Notes: generated by a model from the sequence alone, not told the origin. Positions 23,991 through 37,911 are shown, numbered from the stretch's first letter. The stretch: 64,000 nt of DNA from Coprinellus micaceus (GCA_951394405.1 OX596346.1:1674001-1738000); one strand, 5' to 3'. Translations and numbers: made by a program.

Positions 23991-26900
23991 TCAAAACTCA
24001 CGAAGAGCAACGAGAGCAACGAAAACGGCGATGACGAACACATAGAAGATGCCGTATTTGATGATCTATTGCGAAAGAAATCAGTCAGTTGAGCAACGAA
24101 TATCAAAGCACCATGCACTTACAATCCAGCGTCGCTGTCTTCTCTGCTTGAGGGAGTACAGAGGCGCACGGATTTGTTTCGACGGTCGGAGCCAGACTGT
24201 TGGGGAAGCGAAAGTATCAGTAAAAAGCTAGAGGGGGAGTAGTAAGGGCCCACTCACAAAGAATCGTTGCATGGAAGCGATCAAAGTAGGGGATCAGAAT
24301 GGGAGGCGTCAGGATGAACAGCAAGAAGTGTCCCAACAACAGGTCCCCGCTCCAGAGGGTCAGCTCCACAATCTTCACGATGAACTCTCGTGCCGGCTGG
24401 CTCATGACATGCGATCCCAAGCCACGACCGTACCACCTTCCAGTCCACCATGCCATGTTCGTCTCATCGTGCTTGAACTCGCGAGACAAGAACACCGAGA
24501 TGAGGATCTTGTGGATCGCTCGCTGGATCGCGATGACAGCGATGAGGCCGAGCACAGCGTGGGCTGCGTTCCAGCGTTCAAGGAACCACTATAACACAAA
24601 CATTAGTATCAGGGAGAAAAAATGAGAGTGGTGTTTGATTATACGTACCAGGAACTCGAAGAACCCGACCATGCCTAGGGCACCAAGGGCATGAGCCGTG
24701 AACGCCATGACACTGCCGAACTTGGAGTTGTCCCTCTGGAAGATCGGTCCAAGGAACAACGAGATCAAGAACTGCGTCAGGAGCACCGCTGCGTTCCACA
24801 CAATCGGTCCAACGGAGACGACGGCAATCCTGATAAGGGGACTAGGGGGCAGTTTGCCATCCACTGGGAAGGACTTGACGAACATGTACGCGATGACGAA
24901 GAGGATGGCCATGCACACAGGGAAGATGATTTCAGAGAAGATGACGGCGCGCCAGGTCGCACGAGGCACGTCTCCCGACAACTTTTCCGAGGGCTTCCCG
25001 AGCCTTTTCTTCTTGTAGCCGGTGATCATCGTGCGGGACAGGCGGCAGTACCCGATCCAAGAGTTCGAGTGCGACTTCGAGTTACCTCGGCACATCCAGC
25101 GCAGGAATTCTCTGTAGACTTGTTAGAGGAAGCTGATGGCGGAGTAGCGCAGGACATACCTGTAGTCGATGATGAAGTCCGAAAAGACGAATTGATGGGG
25201 GTTGAACAAGAACGGTGCGATGCAAAGAGCGAGAATGGAAATCCAGAAATAGATCAGGTATGGCGTCCAGAGCGTCAGCGTCACGTAGAGGAGCATGAGC
25301 AAGGTACGCATGCCCAAGTAGATGCTAGGTCCAGCGAAACGAGATAGGAGGATGTTGAAGTAGATCCTCGTCGTCGCGAAGCCACGACCAGTGGCGATGT
25401 ACCTGGCGCCTCCGAAGGTGAGATTGCTGAGGATAGAGTGGGTGTAGATCTGGGTCGAAAAGACTTCGAACATGGGCGACAGAGAGCCGAATTGCTTCGC
25501 CAGACGGAAAATGGCCTTCCATGTTCCACGCTCGACAAGTTCTACAAGGAGTCAGCACAAGTCGTCACACAAGGATAACGCGAGACCAACCTTGCAAGAA
25601 GAGGGGCAAGAAGGAGATCATGAATACCAGGAAGATACTGATGATGCAACGCTCGATCCACTCGAAGACAGGGACCAAGTTGTAGCATCCAGCCTGACCA
25701 CCGAGATATTGTCCAGACGCCGTGTACTTGCAGATGGTGAGCTGCGAGTTGAGCGTTCCCAAGAAGACCACTGGAGCACGGTGTTAGCGACGGCTGGTCA
25801 GAGAAAGGAGAGGGGAACACTCACTCGTCAAGATGAAGACCTGCACCGACAAGATGACCAACATATTGTTGATGTGGAATCCAGGATGTCCGTAGTAGAA
25901 AGTCAAGAACCTATCAATCGGGAGCTGCGTTCCCAAATAGTAGTACTCCCGACTGAGCATCTGCTCTCCCATACCAGTTCCAATCTTGGTCTGGAAATTG
26001 AGAATCGTTCCGAACCCAAGATCTCTGCCCTTTCCACACTGGTAGTACTCCGTATGCTTGATCCTGCCTCCACGCCCGAACGCATTCATCCCGGCGTAGA
26101 TATCCTCGTTGAGATGCAGACCCTTCTGCGCCTTCGACACTCCACCACGGGTCGTCATATACAACGCGTTGAGGAAATCGGGATGTCCGTAATGCAGTTT
26201 GCCACCAATCCAGGCCATCGAACGTGCCGAGAGGGTACCGAATGTCTGCTCCTTTCCAGCCGCGAGGTCACCAAGAATACCGATGTTCTCCGAGAAGATA
26301 TACTCGCGAGCACCAACGATGGCGATGGGCGCCTGCTTGAAGTCGCGGTGGCCCCACTGAGCGTATGGGCTCTGGCTAGAAACGGAGTACTCCTCGAATT
26401 CGGCGAGAACGTTACGGATCTTGAGGCACTCCTCGAGGTAGTTGTCCTGGTTGGCGTCGATGAGCTGGAGGTATTCTCCACGGTAGAAGATGATGGCGTG
26501 GTTCTGGTTGTCGGACTTGCCGTCTCCAAGAATAGGGTTACCAGGAAGCTCAATGCGGAACTTGGGTCGTCTCCTTCCGGTGTCGGGCATGAACTCGCTG
26601 TGACCATCGATGAGCGCCGAGAAGATCCTGGGATCACCACCTTCCTTGCGCGGGGGCTCTTCCTCGAGGTAAGCGATTTGCAGGTCGGGGTACGCACGGA
26701 GAAGGAATTCAGCGTTCTCCTGCTCCTCCTTGTTGAATTTGGAGTACCGTTGCATCGACACGACGAACTTGAACTTCCTCCTGGCCATCCTCTCAAGTTC
26801 CCTCTCCAGCTTATCCGTGTTGCCACCGAACAGTTGCACGATCTCAGGGTTCTCGACACGGTAGAGGAGCTTGATAGCCTTCGCGTAGTTCATCATGCCC

Positions 26901-29900
26901 GAGACGGTCCGGTAGAGGGTCTGTGCGCGGAGAGAGGCCCAGATACGCGTGCGGAGTGTGAATTCCGGAGACGAGTTCTTGAATCCGATGAAGTAGTAAG
27001 GGAGGTCATCCGTCTTTGAAGCTGCCTTCTCGTCGTGAGCGAAGGGGTTGACACCGTTGAACATGGCAGACTCCTCGGCGAGAATCTTGGTATCCTTGAC
27101 GAAGTTCTCCCACTCGATCGGGTGCAGCTGCTTCAGGTATTCGAGGAGGGTAACCCGCGTGTTCTGATCTTCCTCGCGGATAATCTCCCGTAGTGATAGC
27201 AAAGTCTATGGCCAACTCGTAAGAATCGCGGAAAATCAGGTTAATATGCAAACGTAACGACGTACCTTCTCGCTATAGTGTGGCGTTAGTACCGTGAAAG
27301 TGGGCATAGCATCAACAGGCAGTGGTTCAGGGATGGAAGTGGTAAGAGATTGAGCAAAGAATGAGATGCGACGTTCAGCCTCGCTTCCAGCAGGGAAGAA
27401 TTCGCCCTTGAAGCTCTTGTCGCCCTGGTTGATGAAGAAGGGTGGCGCACGCAAGCTTCGACGTCCGCCAGCGCCGGTATCTACCTGGTGATAGAGCAGC
27501 TTCTGGACATGGTCTATGGAGAGAAGATGCTCGCGATACATGGAAATGATGATAGCGTTCCAGATTTGGGAAACCAGAACCTACGCAACGAATCAGCTTC
27601 ATGACGGATATAGAGGAAGAAAGTGCGCACCTTGGGTTTATATTTGACCTCCATGTCGCCGGTGGCGAGTAGCTTGGAGTAGATACGCTTCGGCAGCCGG
27701 GTATAGATGTCCCTCCATGGCGTCCAAATCGACAATCCCAAGGTGAATGACCGAGCGATACTGAAGACGGTGTTCCAGATGATGTACCAGAGGAAGGTGT
27801 CCAGGAAGAAGAGAACGAGGTCCATGATATACATGATGGTCAGGGTAAACGCTGCGTGGTTCGTGCAGAGGGCGTTGCCGAAGTACTTGTCCTGGCATCC
27901 TTGAATCTTCATGCCGACCATGACACGGATCGGATCACGGAACGACAGGGTGAGGAAGAAGTAGGACTCCGTGAACTTGCATCCGAAAACGAGGATCCAT
28001 AACACGATAGAACCGATGCGGTTTGGTCGGGGAAGAGCAGGGTAACTGGCAGTGAACGTCTGGCTGGCAAGGTACTTCCGTGATTTACCAGCGACTCGAT
28101 CACCGAACATCCGCCCAGATGGTACTACGGCGAATAATAGTGCGGCGACCACGGATATTATGAACTGAACGATGCCGAGGATGAGAGCCAAGTTACCACC
28201 GGTGCCGTTGGATTCGACGATAGCAATGTAAATCGTGGGACCACCTGTCAAGCCAAGGGTGACCAGTAAGAAGAGAAGCCGACGAGCAAGATGCGAGGTA
28301 TTGTTCCAGGTGGTAGGAATGTAGGAGAACTCGGCGAGGGTGGCAAGAATCATGATGACGGTCGCCACCGCTCCTCCAAGTGCTGTCGCGCTCCATGCCA
28401 AGGCGGTTGAGTCCTTCGACCCATTTTGCACGCGGTAGATCGTTGGCGAATTGTAGGCGGTGTAGAAGTAGAAGAGACCGATGTGGATAACCCAGATCCT
28501 GTTGAAGTTGACGAGCAAATGGCCGTATGAACGCTTCTCGAAATAGGTCTTGAAGAACACCCTGTTCCAATCAACCCGGTCGAACTTGATGAAACGTTGT
28601 GATGGTGGCAAGTCGATGAGCCGTGACTGAAATATGATAAGCACGAAGATGGGCACTCAGGAATCGAGAAAACGCACCTTGTCGCTCAAGACGATCCTCG
28701 CAATACCTTCAGGATACCAGAAGAGCTGATTGACGTCATCATAACCGATGATATCTTGGTGGTCCTTTTCCCTCCTGACGAACTTGCCATCGACGACCTC
28801 GTAACCCTGGTCCCGAATAAAACGGTAGATGGGCTTGATGACGGTTCGGAGGTAAAGACCCTCTGGGACGGGTTCCACCCTATTTTGACACTCCGGTGAT
28901 CGATAGTAGTCGTCGGCGCACTTGAAGATGAAGCACAAGCACTCAGGCATGAAACGAACCTGTGCAGCCTCACCCCAGCACAGAAGGTACAGGGCAATTT
29001 GCCGCAGGCGATCGTACTGGCTCATGTTGTTCATTGCCTGCCGCCATCGCTCCAGAGCTGTAGCCAGCGACTTTTCGTGTGACGTCCCTTTCCTGCCGCG
29101 TTTGGACTTGAGGCGGTTGAGGCCAGGGTTCTGCGTCTGGCCAATGGCATCGTCCAGGTCCAGCTGAGCGGCGAAGTACCACTTGCGATAGTTTGCGTTG
29201 TGACCCCCAATGTAGTCGGCGTGGAGAGTCAGCAGTGCCTGGTTGGGCGTCATTCGCGATGCCCGGCTGTCGAGCAGTTGCATTAGGAAGTCGAACTGTG
29301 GGAACATACGGCAAACGCATCAATTATGAGAACATTGCCCGCAGCGCTAGTCGCCGTGACTGGTGTGCGGGGCACGAAGCGAATGGCGCACCATATTCCT
29401 CATTGAATCGCGCTGGAAACCGAACTTTTGAGTCAAGTCCAGAAAGACATCCTCGATCTCCTCCTTTGACAGTGGTATCTGACGGTCGGCGCTCCATGCC
29501 GGGTAGGCGTCACGAGGGGGTATGTTGTAGTCGTAGGCGGGAATGGGCGCCTCGTACAATGGCCGGGGAGCGGGTTCAAGAGACTCTGCGGACGGTGCTG
29601 GACGCTCTGCGTAGACATCTCGATCCGAGTCGGTATCTGGCATGGCTGGAGACGGGTCAGGATGAGACAATGGAGGCAAGCGAGGAGAAGGTAGCTGACG
29701 ATATCCTCCATAGTTTTGGCCATTGTCGTACTCGTTGACGGCGGGGTTGCTGCTGTCCGAGGCATAGGTCTCGCGCTGGTCGTGAGGGCGGGTGTAGTCG
29801 ACCTGCTCAGCGGACTCGTTATCGTAGTAGCGACGGCCATGGAAGGGGTCGTTATTGTGATCCATGGAGGGCGGAGAGGGGAACCCCTCGTAGGTGTTTG

Positions 29901-29922
29901 GCCCTTGGCGGGCTGGCTCCAT
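23991..29922 (-). CDS. FKS1: Beta-1,3-glucan synthase catalytic subunit (GT48, FKS family)
   Basis: Integral plasma-membrane enzyme that makes the cell wall's main polymer from UDP-glucose, and the target of echinocandins. About ten short introns separate exons totalling roughly 1,775 residues, the normal family length. The N-terminal cytosolic part begins [20 protein letters not shown], then [26 protein letters not shown]. Hallmarks include [28 protein letters not shown] (hot-spot 1, 27931-27957), KLRIEL-type conserved blocks, [99 protein letters not shown] and [20 protein letters not shown]. Multi-pass helices follow to the terminal [20 protein letters not shown] and a TGA at 23991. The ATG at 29922 is chosen as the first that suits the usual N-terminus. 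Regulation by Rho1 is known for the family. Confidence 0.95.
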
Positions 29923-32900
29923 GAAGGGGGAGAGAAGACAGTGGGTGACTACAAGGCGGTGGCAGACCCAGGGCAAGCTGAAAATGACGAACACCTGTTC
30001 TCACAAGCAGCACAGCCACCCGGCTTCAATCCTCCTCCCCTTTCCACTGCAATTCGGCTGCACTCCCAAGCTCCCTGTCCAAACCCTGGTGGAGCCATGA
30101 AGCTCGAAGCTAAAATAGTCCATTTCATCCAGAGAAAGGTAACACAATGTCCTGCTCAATACCTCACAGAGTTCGTACTGTTCTACCCGGCGTTGCACAG
30201 GATCTCGGCCTTTACGTGTTCGCTCTTGCGCCATTCCTCCATAGGGGGTCCCGTCGGCTGCTGCGCCCCTCAACAGCCAAGCCCTGCAACGCCATCGGTG
30301 ATGAGCTCCAAAGCCCATTTGAGGGGTGCAATGTAGGGTCCCCCCGCTGTCAACCACAAACGGTCTGGCAGACACCCCGCATGGCAGATAAGCCCTGCGG
30401 CCTGCGAACGCCGCGTCTCGGTAAACAAGGCCAACATTCAGTCTTTCTGTTTCGACAGACTCCTTGCATGAGGCCCTCTCGAGGTTCTGCATACAATGCA
30501 CTCCCGGAATGTCAGACGCACGCCTGCAGGCCACAGCGTGCCAATTATGAGCACTATTGACCGTATTTATGCTGCTTGCGGCCTCGTGCATCTCGACGGG
30601 ACGCATTGACAACAGCTGGCCGGCCCCGTGGACAAGGCAATCGGCGGGGTTGCTTTGGAGCCGCGAAACGGTTGTGCCTCGCTGTAACCTCGCGAAGTCC
30701 TCTCCCTCACTTCCACGCTCCACATCCGATGATATCGTATCGATACCAAGCCTGTCTCTCTGCCTCGCCCACGACCGCCCACAGCAACACTCTGTGGTGG
30801 GAAGGCAACGTATGGGGGCTGGGCGGCATACATACACCTTCTTGAACACCAGGCTAAAATCCTCTGCACCCCCGCAAGCACCCTCCAAGTTTGGACTCCC
30901 AGCCAAACCTCCTCGATAGAACTCACTTAACTGACGTAATGCTGTTTTCTCATCTCGCCGAACCCCGACTGATAACACGAGGACCACCCAGCTTATTTTC
31001 GACGGTAGGCGCCTCCAGGTACCTACTCCTCTCGCTCACATCCATCCCCCCCTGCCAGGCCCTAGGCCATCAAACATCCTTCTGCACCTCATCCCAGAAA
31101 CTCGGCCACGCTCTCCATTGCTGACCCCATCTCCCTATCGCCGTCGGCACGTCACTAGCCAACCCCCAAAACCTTCCTATAGCGCTCCAAAACGCACCCC
31201 ATCCGCCGCCTTGGTACGGTGGTACTGGCACCGCCAAATTCCAGGGTTGCGAACCACTGAACCTGGAACCAACTACAACCAACACCGAGGGCTCACAATT
31301 GCGATGTCGGCATGTATATTTTCCTGGTACTCGACAATCGTCACCTCCGTTAATCAGCGCCAAAGCGAAATAGAGGTGAGAACGTGAATTCCAGACGAGC
31401 GGAGGGTTTCATCAAGCAGTGTCGACATATCAAGTCAAGACTCAAGTGAGTTTGCTGTTAGCATGGGAGTTTTTCTCGTATCACAAAACTCTCCAGGACA
31501 AGGGGTGTTCATTAGAAAACGGGGTCCTGCACTCTAACTTTATCGAGCGTGTAAACATTCGGAGAAACCCTTTACCCTTTCCCCACGCACCAGAACGTCA
31601 ACGGGAAGCTACCCTTCGTTCATACGGGACCCACTGACGCTCGGCCCTTTCATCGCTGCCCCTCATCGCCGCCAAAAAGCGGGCGTAGGGGAGGAAGCGC
31701 TTCATTGATGGCGGGTCTGATCGTGATCGGCGCACCGTGACGGTGATGTTCCGCGCGAGCGCCCGCCCCGTGATAAGCGCCCAAGCGGCGTGGCCTCCGA
31801 AGAGCAAAAGATAAGATTACAATACACCCACATACTTACAATGGACCTTTGCGGGTCGGGAACTTATCTACAATACTTTGAACATGCAGTGGCGTCCGTA
31901 GGCCTATCCTCGGGCCTAGGCAGGCTATAATCGCGGTTTGCGGACCTCCGATAACGCACGTTCAGAGTGCCTGGGCACCTTCCGATCGTCACATCATGGT
32001 ATAGGTTGTGGAGACGATTGCCTCTTGGTTCCACAGCCTTCCCTGGGAAACACGTCAAACTGGCTCAGACAGCGCTAGAGATCGCGAGAGCTTCCTCCTT
32101 GTTTCCGATCTCCTCAGTTCAAGGAGGGGCCAATGACTCGGTGTAATACGACGACGCTCGCTCCATCCATCGTTCACAGGGCCGCTGCTGCCCTCTTTGG
32201 CCTCGCATTCCAAAGTCATTGCCCATCGATAGAAGGTCAGAACCCTGGGTCTGCCTTCCTGTTCGAATGCCCCGGACTATTCATATACGTCAGGTCAATT
32301 GAATTGAATGTAGTGCCGCCAGCGGCGTGTGTGAGCCCGTCCATTTGCGTGGGCCATCTTGATAAAACTGGGGATATTAGCCACTGTGATGTGACACAAG
32401 GTGTTCCTCCGAGGAAAGCAATCGTCCATCCCGATTGGGAATGGAATGCGCGCGCTAGCTTATGAAGAGAAAGACGGTAGCGGTGCTCACACGACTCGCA
32501 GAAGTGTTCGTTCTGAAAGGATGTCACAATTGGGGGTGAAACGTTCGAGCAGGGAAGGAAGGATCTATGCTGAAATAACGTGGGGCTGGTTAGTGATCCT
32601 GGCGAAGATTCATATATCTGTGCTTTCTTGGGCGCGATCAGCTTATCCACAATGTAGAATTCCCCAAGCGACGAGGCCGCGCGCTGGCTATGTCATAGAG
32701 AAGATCAATGAGATCGTGGACGCCACGAATAGGTTGAGTTTAAACGTGAATAGGTGTTCGAAACGTTAATACCATACTCGTTTGACGCGTTCTCCTTCTG
32801 CACCCTCGCCCCAACTGAGGTGTTTTAATCTGACCGTCCCTCATCGGACCCTAGCACATAGTTCATGCCTTTGTATGTCTATAAGCCAAGAGTACATCCT

Positions 32901-34610
32901 TAAAGCTTATCCCATCCCAAGCAACCCCGCAAGTTCAGGGACAATCTATCCTCCAGAAACATTGTCGCCGATTTGCGATATTAAACCAACCTTAATTTCC
33001 ATCTCCACATTACCATTTACTTGTCCTCCTCTTCCCAACCTTAGGAAAGTCTATGAGCCCCTCCCTCCTATCCCACCCACATCCCGCGAAGCCAAGAAGG
33101 GCAGAAGTTTGCAGAAGAGCCAAATTCCCGTTACTTACGAGAAGTCCAAGCGCCCTTCACCAGCGGCGCCACCTCAGCTCAAAACACGAGTCTGTAATCT
33201 AGGTGGAGAAGGGCGATCGCTCCGAGAGCGCATGCGGGCTTTTTCGCTCTCCTGGCTTCAGATGTAAGGTATGTTAGCCGATCTTGGATTCCCGGGCGTC
33301 AATCTAAACCTCGATCACGCACGCGGGGATGAGGCTCGCACACCGACGCTGCGAGGCAAGCCCCAGCTCCAATCCGCCCTCCTGGATAGTTGGGCGAATG
33401 GCTATTTGTGAGAGAAATGCTAGCGTTGATATTGGCCACATACCGTGTCCTCCCGAGTCGCACTTCCTGTGATCGAATTCTTACCATTGCACCCTTGAAT
33501 GTATGTCAGGCGACAACATTCATTTTACCTTTGCGGTATGATTCGGGTCATCGACCATCCAGTGGGCGTGTCTACCGTGAGCTAGCCAAGCCTGGGGTAT
33601 CGACTGACCATGTCACACACAATGACCCTTGAATGTTGGAACCTAGCACACTACGACCTCAGTCCATGCCACTGTCGGTCAGCAAGTCATGTGTGTAGAG
33701 GTTTTGCCTAAATCCAATGTGCAACGGGCCGTGTACCTTCTGCCCGGTTTCTTGTTTCTCTATTTCACCCATGTTTGTACGACATTTAATGAAAGTACTT
33801 CGAGGGTTCGGGAAGAGAAGGGAAGGGTGGACGTAATGCCCCCTGTATGGTTCGCCGTTTCAGTGACAGGCCTCCCCATATGTTCGGGATAGTAAGGGCT
33901 GTACGTTGGGGGCGTTCAGATCACGCCTAGTCACGCCTCTGCGTTCCTCATAGCGCCCATACGCTGGGAACTCGGATATGACTGCACGATGTGCTTACCA
34001 TATCCTGGGGAAGCCCCCAGGGTAGTAGGAAGATGCAACGAGCGCCCAGACTGCACACAAGGACGTCATTGGCCCACTTCATCCGACAACCCATTCAGTA
34101 GCTGCTGGTGAAGCGTGCGCCACGAAAGGTTAACTGACAAGTTATAGAAACCGTTAGATCTTCCACCGAGTAAACGAGGGAGGTGGAGGGAACACGAGGC
34201 ACTGCTTGAACAAGGAAAGGGTCAGGATGAGGCCTGAGAAATGAATGTATTGTCTCGCCGCTTGCGATGGGGACAACGCAAGGGGATGTGTTTAATCAGT
34301 CGGTAGCCGTTTGAGTAACCGTTTTAAAGAGGATGTAAGACGAGAAACAGTGTAGAACGAGAAACAGGTGACGATGATGAGGGAGTAAGAATGAGATGTT
34401 CCGATGTATGCAGAAGAATGAGGTCATCGAGTGAGGGAGATACGAAGGTCCAGAAAAGTGCACAAGGAATTGAAGCTGCCAGGAGAACCCAAGAACGAGA
34501 TGAATGAAAGAAAAGATGGCATGCATAACCGTCAGTGAGAAGGGCGTGACAGCCATAATTGCTGCTTTGGGAATGAGGAAAACAAGAAGGGAGAGTTGAG
34601 GTTGAATTAG
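29923..34610. other. Gene-poor region, 4.7 kb
   Basis: Upstream region of the glucan synthase and 3' flank of the velvet gene. It contains unsupported ORFs, notably a 328-codon uninterrupted frame at 30001-30987 (-), a Trp-rich frame at 31070-31363 (-) and a Pro-rich frame at 32782-33267 (+). None shows a recognisable domain. I see no transposon or RNA gene. Confidence 0.4.
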
Positions 34611-36187
34611 TCAACCCTCGGCACTGGCGTACCCATCGTCTTCGTGGTACGCTCCCTCGCCTCCGTCGGGCCATTTCCGTTTCATCGCCTTCGTCGTATA
34701 GGGTGGGCTTTCGCTTACAACTGTGTCCCTTTTCCGCCTTCGTCGCTCGGTCTCGCGGATGTTGAGCCGGACGCCCCACCTGGCAAGATGCTATTACCCT
34801 CGGAGTGAGCTGAGAAACCGGGGGCACAAGAAAGTGAACACGTACCTTCGTGAGTTCCGTAGATGCTTGGAGCCCTGGGAACTCTTTGGTAGAGTACACC
34901 CGAAAGGGTCCACCGTAGCACTCTGCCTGCATTCTGACATTGGAATCATCCGTCCTCTTCTGTTTCGAGGCATAGAGGTCGAACACCCGATAGCGGATAA
35001 TGAAGTTCCCCTCCGTCTTCACGGCAAGGTCCTGTAAAAGCAAATGAAGGGCATGAGTACCGCAAAAATGGTAAGTAACACGGAAAAGCGGAACGAGCGA
35101 GCGAAAGAGAACAGATAACAAAGCACCATGTTTCAATACAACCCATTCAATCGATTTTCGCTGTCACAGTTATCACGACAAGGCACGGGAACGGCAGTGG
35201 AGAAATAGGCAAGACGGGTAAAGGATGAGGGCACGCACCGCGAAAACAAACACCAAGGCCTTCTGCCCTTGATACTCCACAACGTTGGGTTGGACTACGG
35301 TCTGGCCCACTAGCGCTCCCGTCATCTTCGTCCCCTCTACCACGCCAAAGTTGTTGACATAATGCACAACTTCTGGAGAGCCCAGAACCATATGCGTAAG
35401 AAAGGAAGTCCGCGACAAAAAAACTGTCAGTTCACGCCCACATCCCTTGGAGGGGGATATAAGTTGGCGTACCCGATGAATCGGTATCGTCTTCGAATGA
35501 AGAGATAACACTTGCAGGGGGTAGCGAGTCCGAGCCATACCGTCCATCGCTCCCGTTGTGCGAACGGGCTGGCGTCGATGATCCTGAAGACGAGGAGTTC
35601 CGTTCATCTCGATTGAGATGGTCCTCATTGCCTTGCCCAGGGATAGGAAAGAGGTCCACCGTGCAAATGAGGCCGACGTTTTGAATATCGCTACACACCC
35701 AGCGAGATAAGTGTAAATTAAGGCCCTATTCACCGATCAGAGCCACTCACTCATAATTAGTTATCTCCCGTTCGACCTCATGCTCCGCTCCCGGGTCAAG
35801 GATGTGAAAGAGCTTCAGTAATACAACGGGAGGCGGATCAAGTGGGCGGCGGTCGACACGGGCGTACCTAGAATAGGTAGAAAGTAAAGGGTGGCACAAG
35901 TCAGTCAACACGGCAGAAGCATGATAGAGAGCAAAAGTTAGGCTGCCTCGAACTCACTTTCGCCCTAAATCGGCTTTCTGTATTTCGATGAGTTCCGACC
36001 GTGTAGTATCATGGGCCAGCTGACCCGATTCAAAGGGTATTGGCTGTCCTGTAGAGTTAAGGAAACGCGATCATGGGGATGTCAGAATCAGGTTTCCTCT
36101 CATTACAGCCGTTGAAGAGGGGTTTGAAATTGGCGAGGGAAGACATATGGGTGACTTACTGGAGCCAAAGTCCGCTACGGAGAACAT
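34611..36187 (-). CDS. Velvet-domain developmental regulator (VosA/VelB type)
   Basis: Nuclear velvet-family transcription regulators couple light or stress to sporulation and secondary metabolism, acting as homo- or heterodimers with an NF-kB-like fold. Spliced exons give SELIEIQKADLGRK-YARVDRRPLDPPPVVLLKLF, then LDPGAEHEVEREITNYD-DIQ, then NVGLICTVDLFPIPGQG. A Ser-rich insertion (about 60 residues) is followed by SPEVVHYVNNFGVVEGTKMT, ALVFVFA-DLAVKTEGNFIIR, YRVFDLYASK, FRVYSTKEFPGLQASTELTK and HLARWGVRLNIRETERRRRK, ending EDDGYASAEG with TGA at 34611. The last join uses an intron from gtacgt to ggtaatag. The start ATG (36187, MFSVADFGS) is the first plausible one; a further 5' exon cannot be excluded. 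A basic RRRRKR tract may be a nuclear signal. Confidence 0.86.
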
Positions 36188-37911
36188 TGCAGACTGGACT
36201 TCGGAGGAACTGCACTAGACAATGGTCGAGGGCTCTGGGTGCCAAAGCCAAGGTTAGGACGAGTATCCGAGTGTCTCGTCGCAAGGAGAGATAGGTATGG
36301 TGGTATCCCCGCGAAACAATCTGTCCGCTGGGTTATCCAAGGAATCGCGTCTCAAAAATCAGAGTAGTGGAAGGTTCGTTAGAGCGCGTTGGTCGAATGC
36401 GCTGAGAATGGCGTGCAAGGTCGTTCAGATCCCCAGTCTAAATACAAGGGATCGACGAAGACGATGTCGCGCAGGACCTGTGGTGATGGGTGGGCGAACA
36501 GAGAGCTAAATTCCCGGACGAAGGCGCGGGCCATGTTTATACTGGGTGAGCTTCCTTCCTTGATATGAGATCAATTCCCGATAGGGGCACTAGCCAGGTG
36601 CTGGGGTTGCGATTAGAGAACAGGGTCCTTCACACCATTTCCCGCTAGGCTTTTCTCTCTCAAATCACAAACGACAGGTCCCCGGGGTTCGAATCGGGCG
36701 GCAGCTTCCTTTCGAAGGATAGAGATTCGACAACAAGTCGACAACACCAAAACCATTCCGCTTCTTATCACAAGAATGGCCATACAAGTTCACAGCAAGC
36801 GTAAGGAATAGGGTACTGTATTTTATTGGGGTGTCCAGCAAATTCGCCGACTGTTTTGATATCTTCGCTTCCTGGCCCCTGGGAGTAGCGGGGTGCCACA
36901 CTGCTTCAAGCTTCCAGCGTCATGCCGTCGGCTGTTGCCCGAACCATCGGCCTCGCGACACAAAGAAATATCGAAGGAGGACCTCGTTGCGGATAAGGTA
37001 ACTGGGTGTGGAGATCGCAGAATCTGAGGGACGGTCAGAGGCCTATATGTTCGTGATCGCTTCTCAGCGAGTTCTTCCCTTCCTTCGCACGAAGGGCCAC
37101 CATACAGATGATGTCAGCGCTCACCACCACGGCAGGCTGGTATCCACTGAGATGAATTGCTCGCCGAAGACGGTATAATGTGAACGTTCGCAGAACCCCG
37201 CGAACATGGGACCCTGGAGCCCACACCGCGACCAGATTGAGTTAAGGTTTAATACTCATATCTGTTCGAAGGAGTTTTTCAGGTCCAATAATATAGCACT
37301 GGGCAGGGTATGTACCTACCCGCGAACTACGTGATACCGCACCAAGCTCTGCTCCCGGAGCAACAACTTCGGGGGAGGTGCAAGGGCGTATCCACGGAAG
37401 GCGATCACCTGCTGTTCAGGGGTTAGTGCAAGAGGTTCGTTCGGTGAGTGACCAGTCCAAAAGTATTGAACAGCCAGCCACTCCTCTCTATTCGTCAGAG
37501 CGGTAGAAAGGGCACAGGAAGGTTACCGAACTCCTGCCAAGGCCCCGAGGGGGCGCAATGGATAGATAAGAACGAGGAAACATAGACATGCGTATCTCGA
37601 GAGCAGCGACGGAAATTACTTTCCAACCATCTGGTGCACTTCCGGGGGGAGGGTAGAACGGCAACCAGACCAAGTCTTCTAGGATCTGCCGGAGCACTTT
37701 TATAGGCAGTCAGCGTCGGATACTTACAGGGAACGAGGATTAAGCTCACACTTATGACCCTTGCACCCTTCGCCGATCAGTCTAGTACAGATACCGACAC
37801 TAAAAGAAGGTAGAAGGGGCCACCCGGGAATTATGGTCGAGTCCCAGTCGTCGTTGTGATTATCAGAAGGGATATATTGGCTTCCGCCAGTTAGCCTATA
37901 CATACGTACGA
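36188..37911. other. Intergenic, 1.7 kb
   Basis: Upstream region of the velvet gene, possibly including an untranslated or missed 5' exon at about 36390-36535, and 3' flank of the superoxide dismutase. No supported gene. Confidence 0.4.

Noticed and set aside
25472..27019. 515-codon plus-strand ORF
   Set aside because: Exactly antisense to the glucan synthase catalytic exon; it is a shadow of codon bias with no domain of its own.
32782..33267. 161-codon Pro-rich plus-strand ORF
   Set aside because: No recognisable domain or splice support; low-complexity composition. Not called, though it cannot be excluded.
36683..36693. GGTTCGAATC, a tRNA B-box-like sequence
   Set aside because: The flanking bases do not pair into a T stem and no acceptor or anticodon arm can be built upstream.
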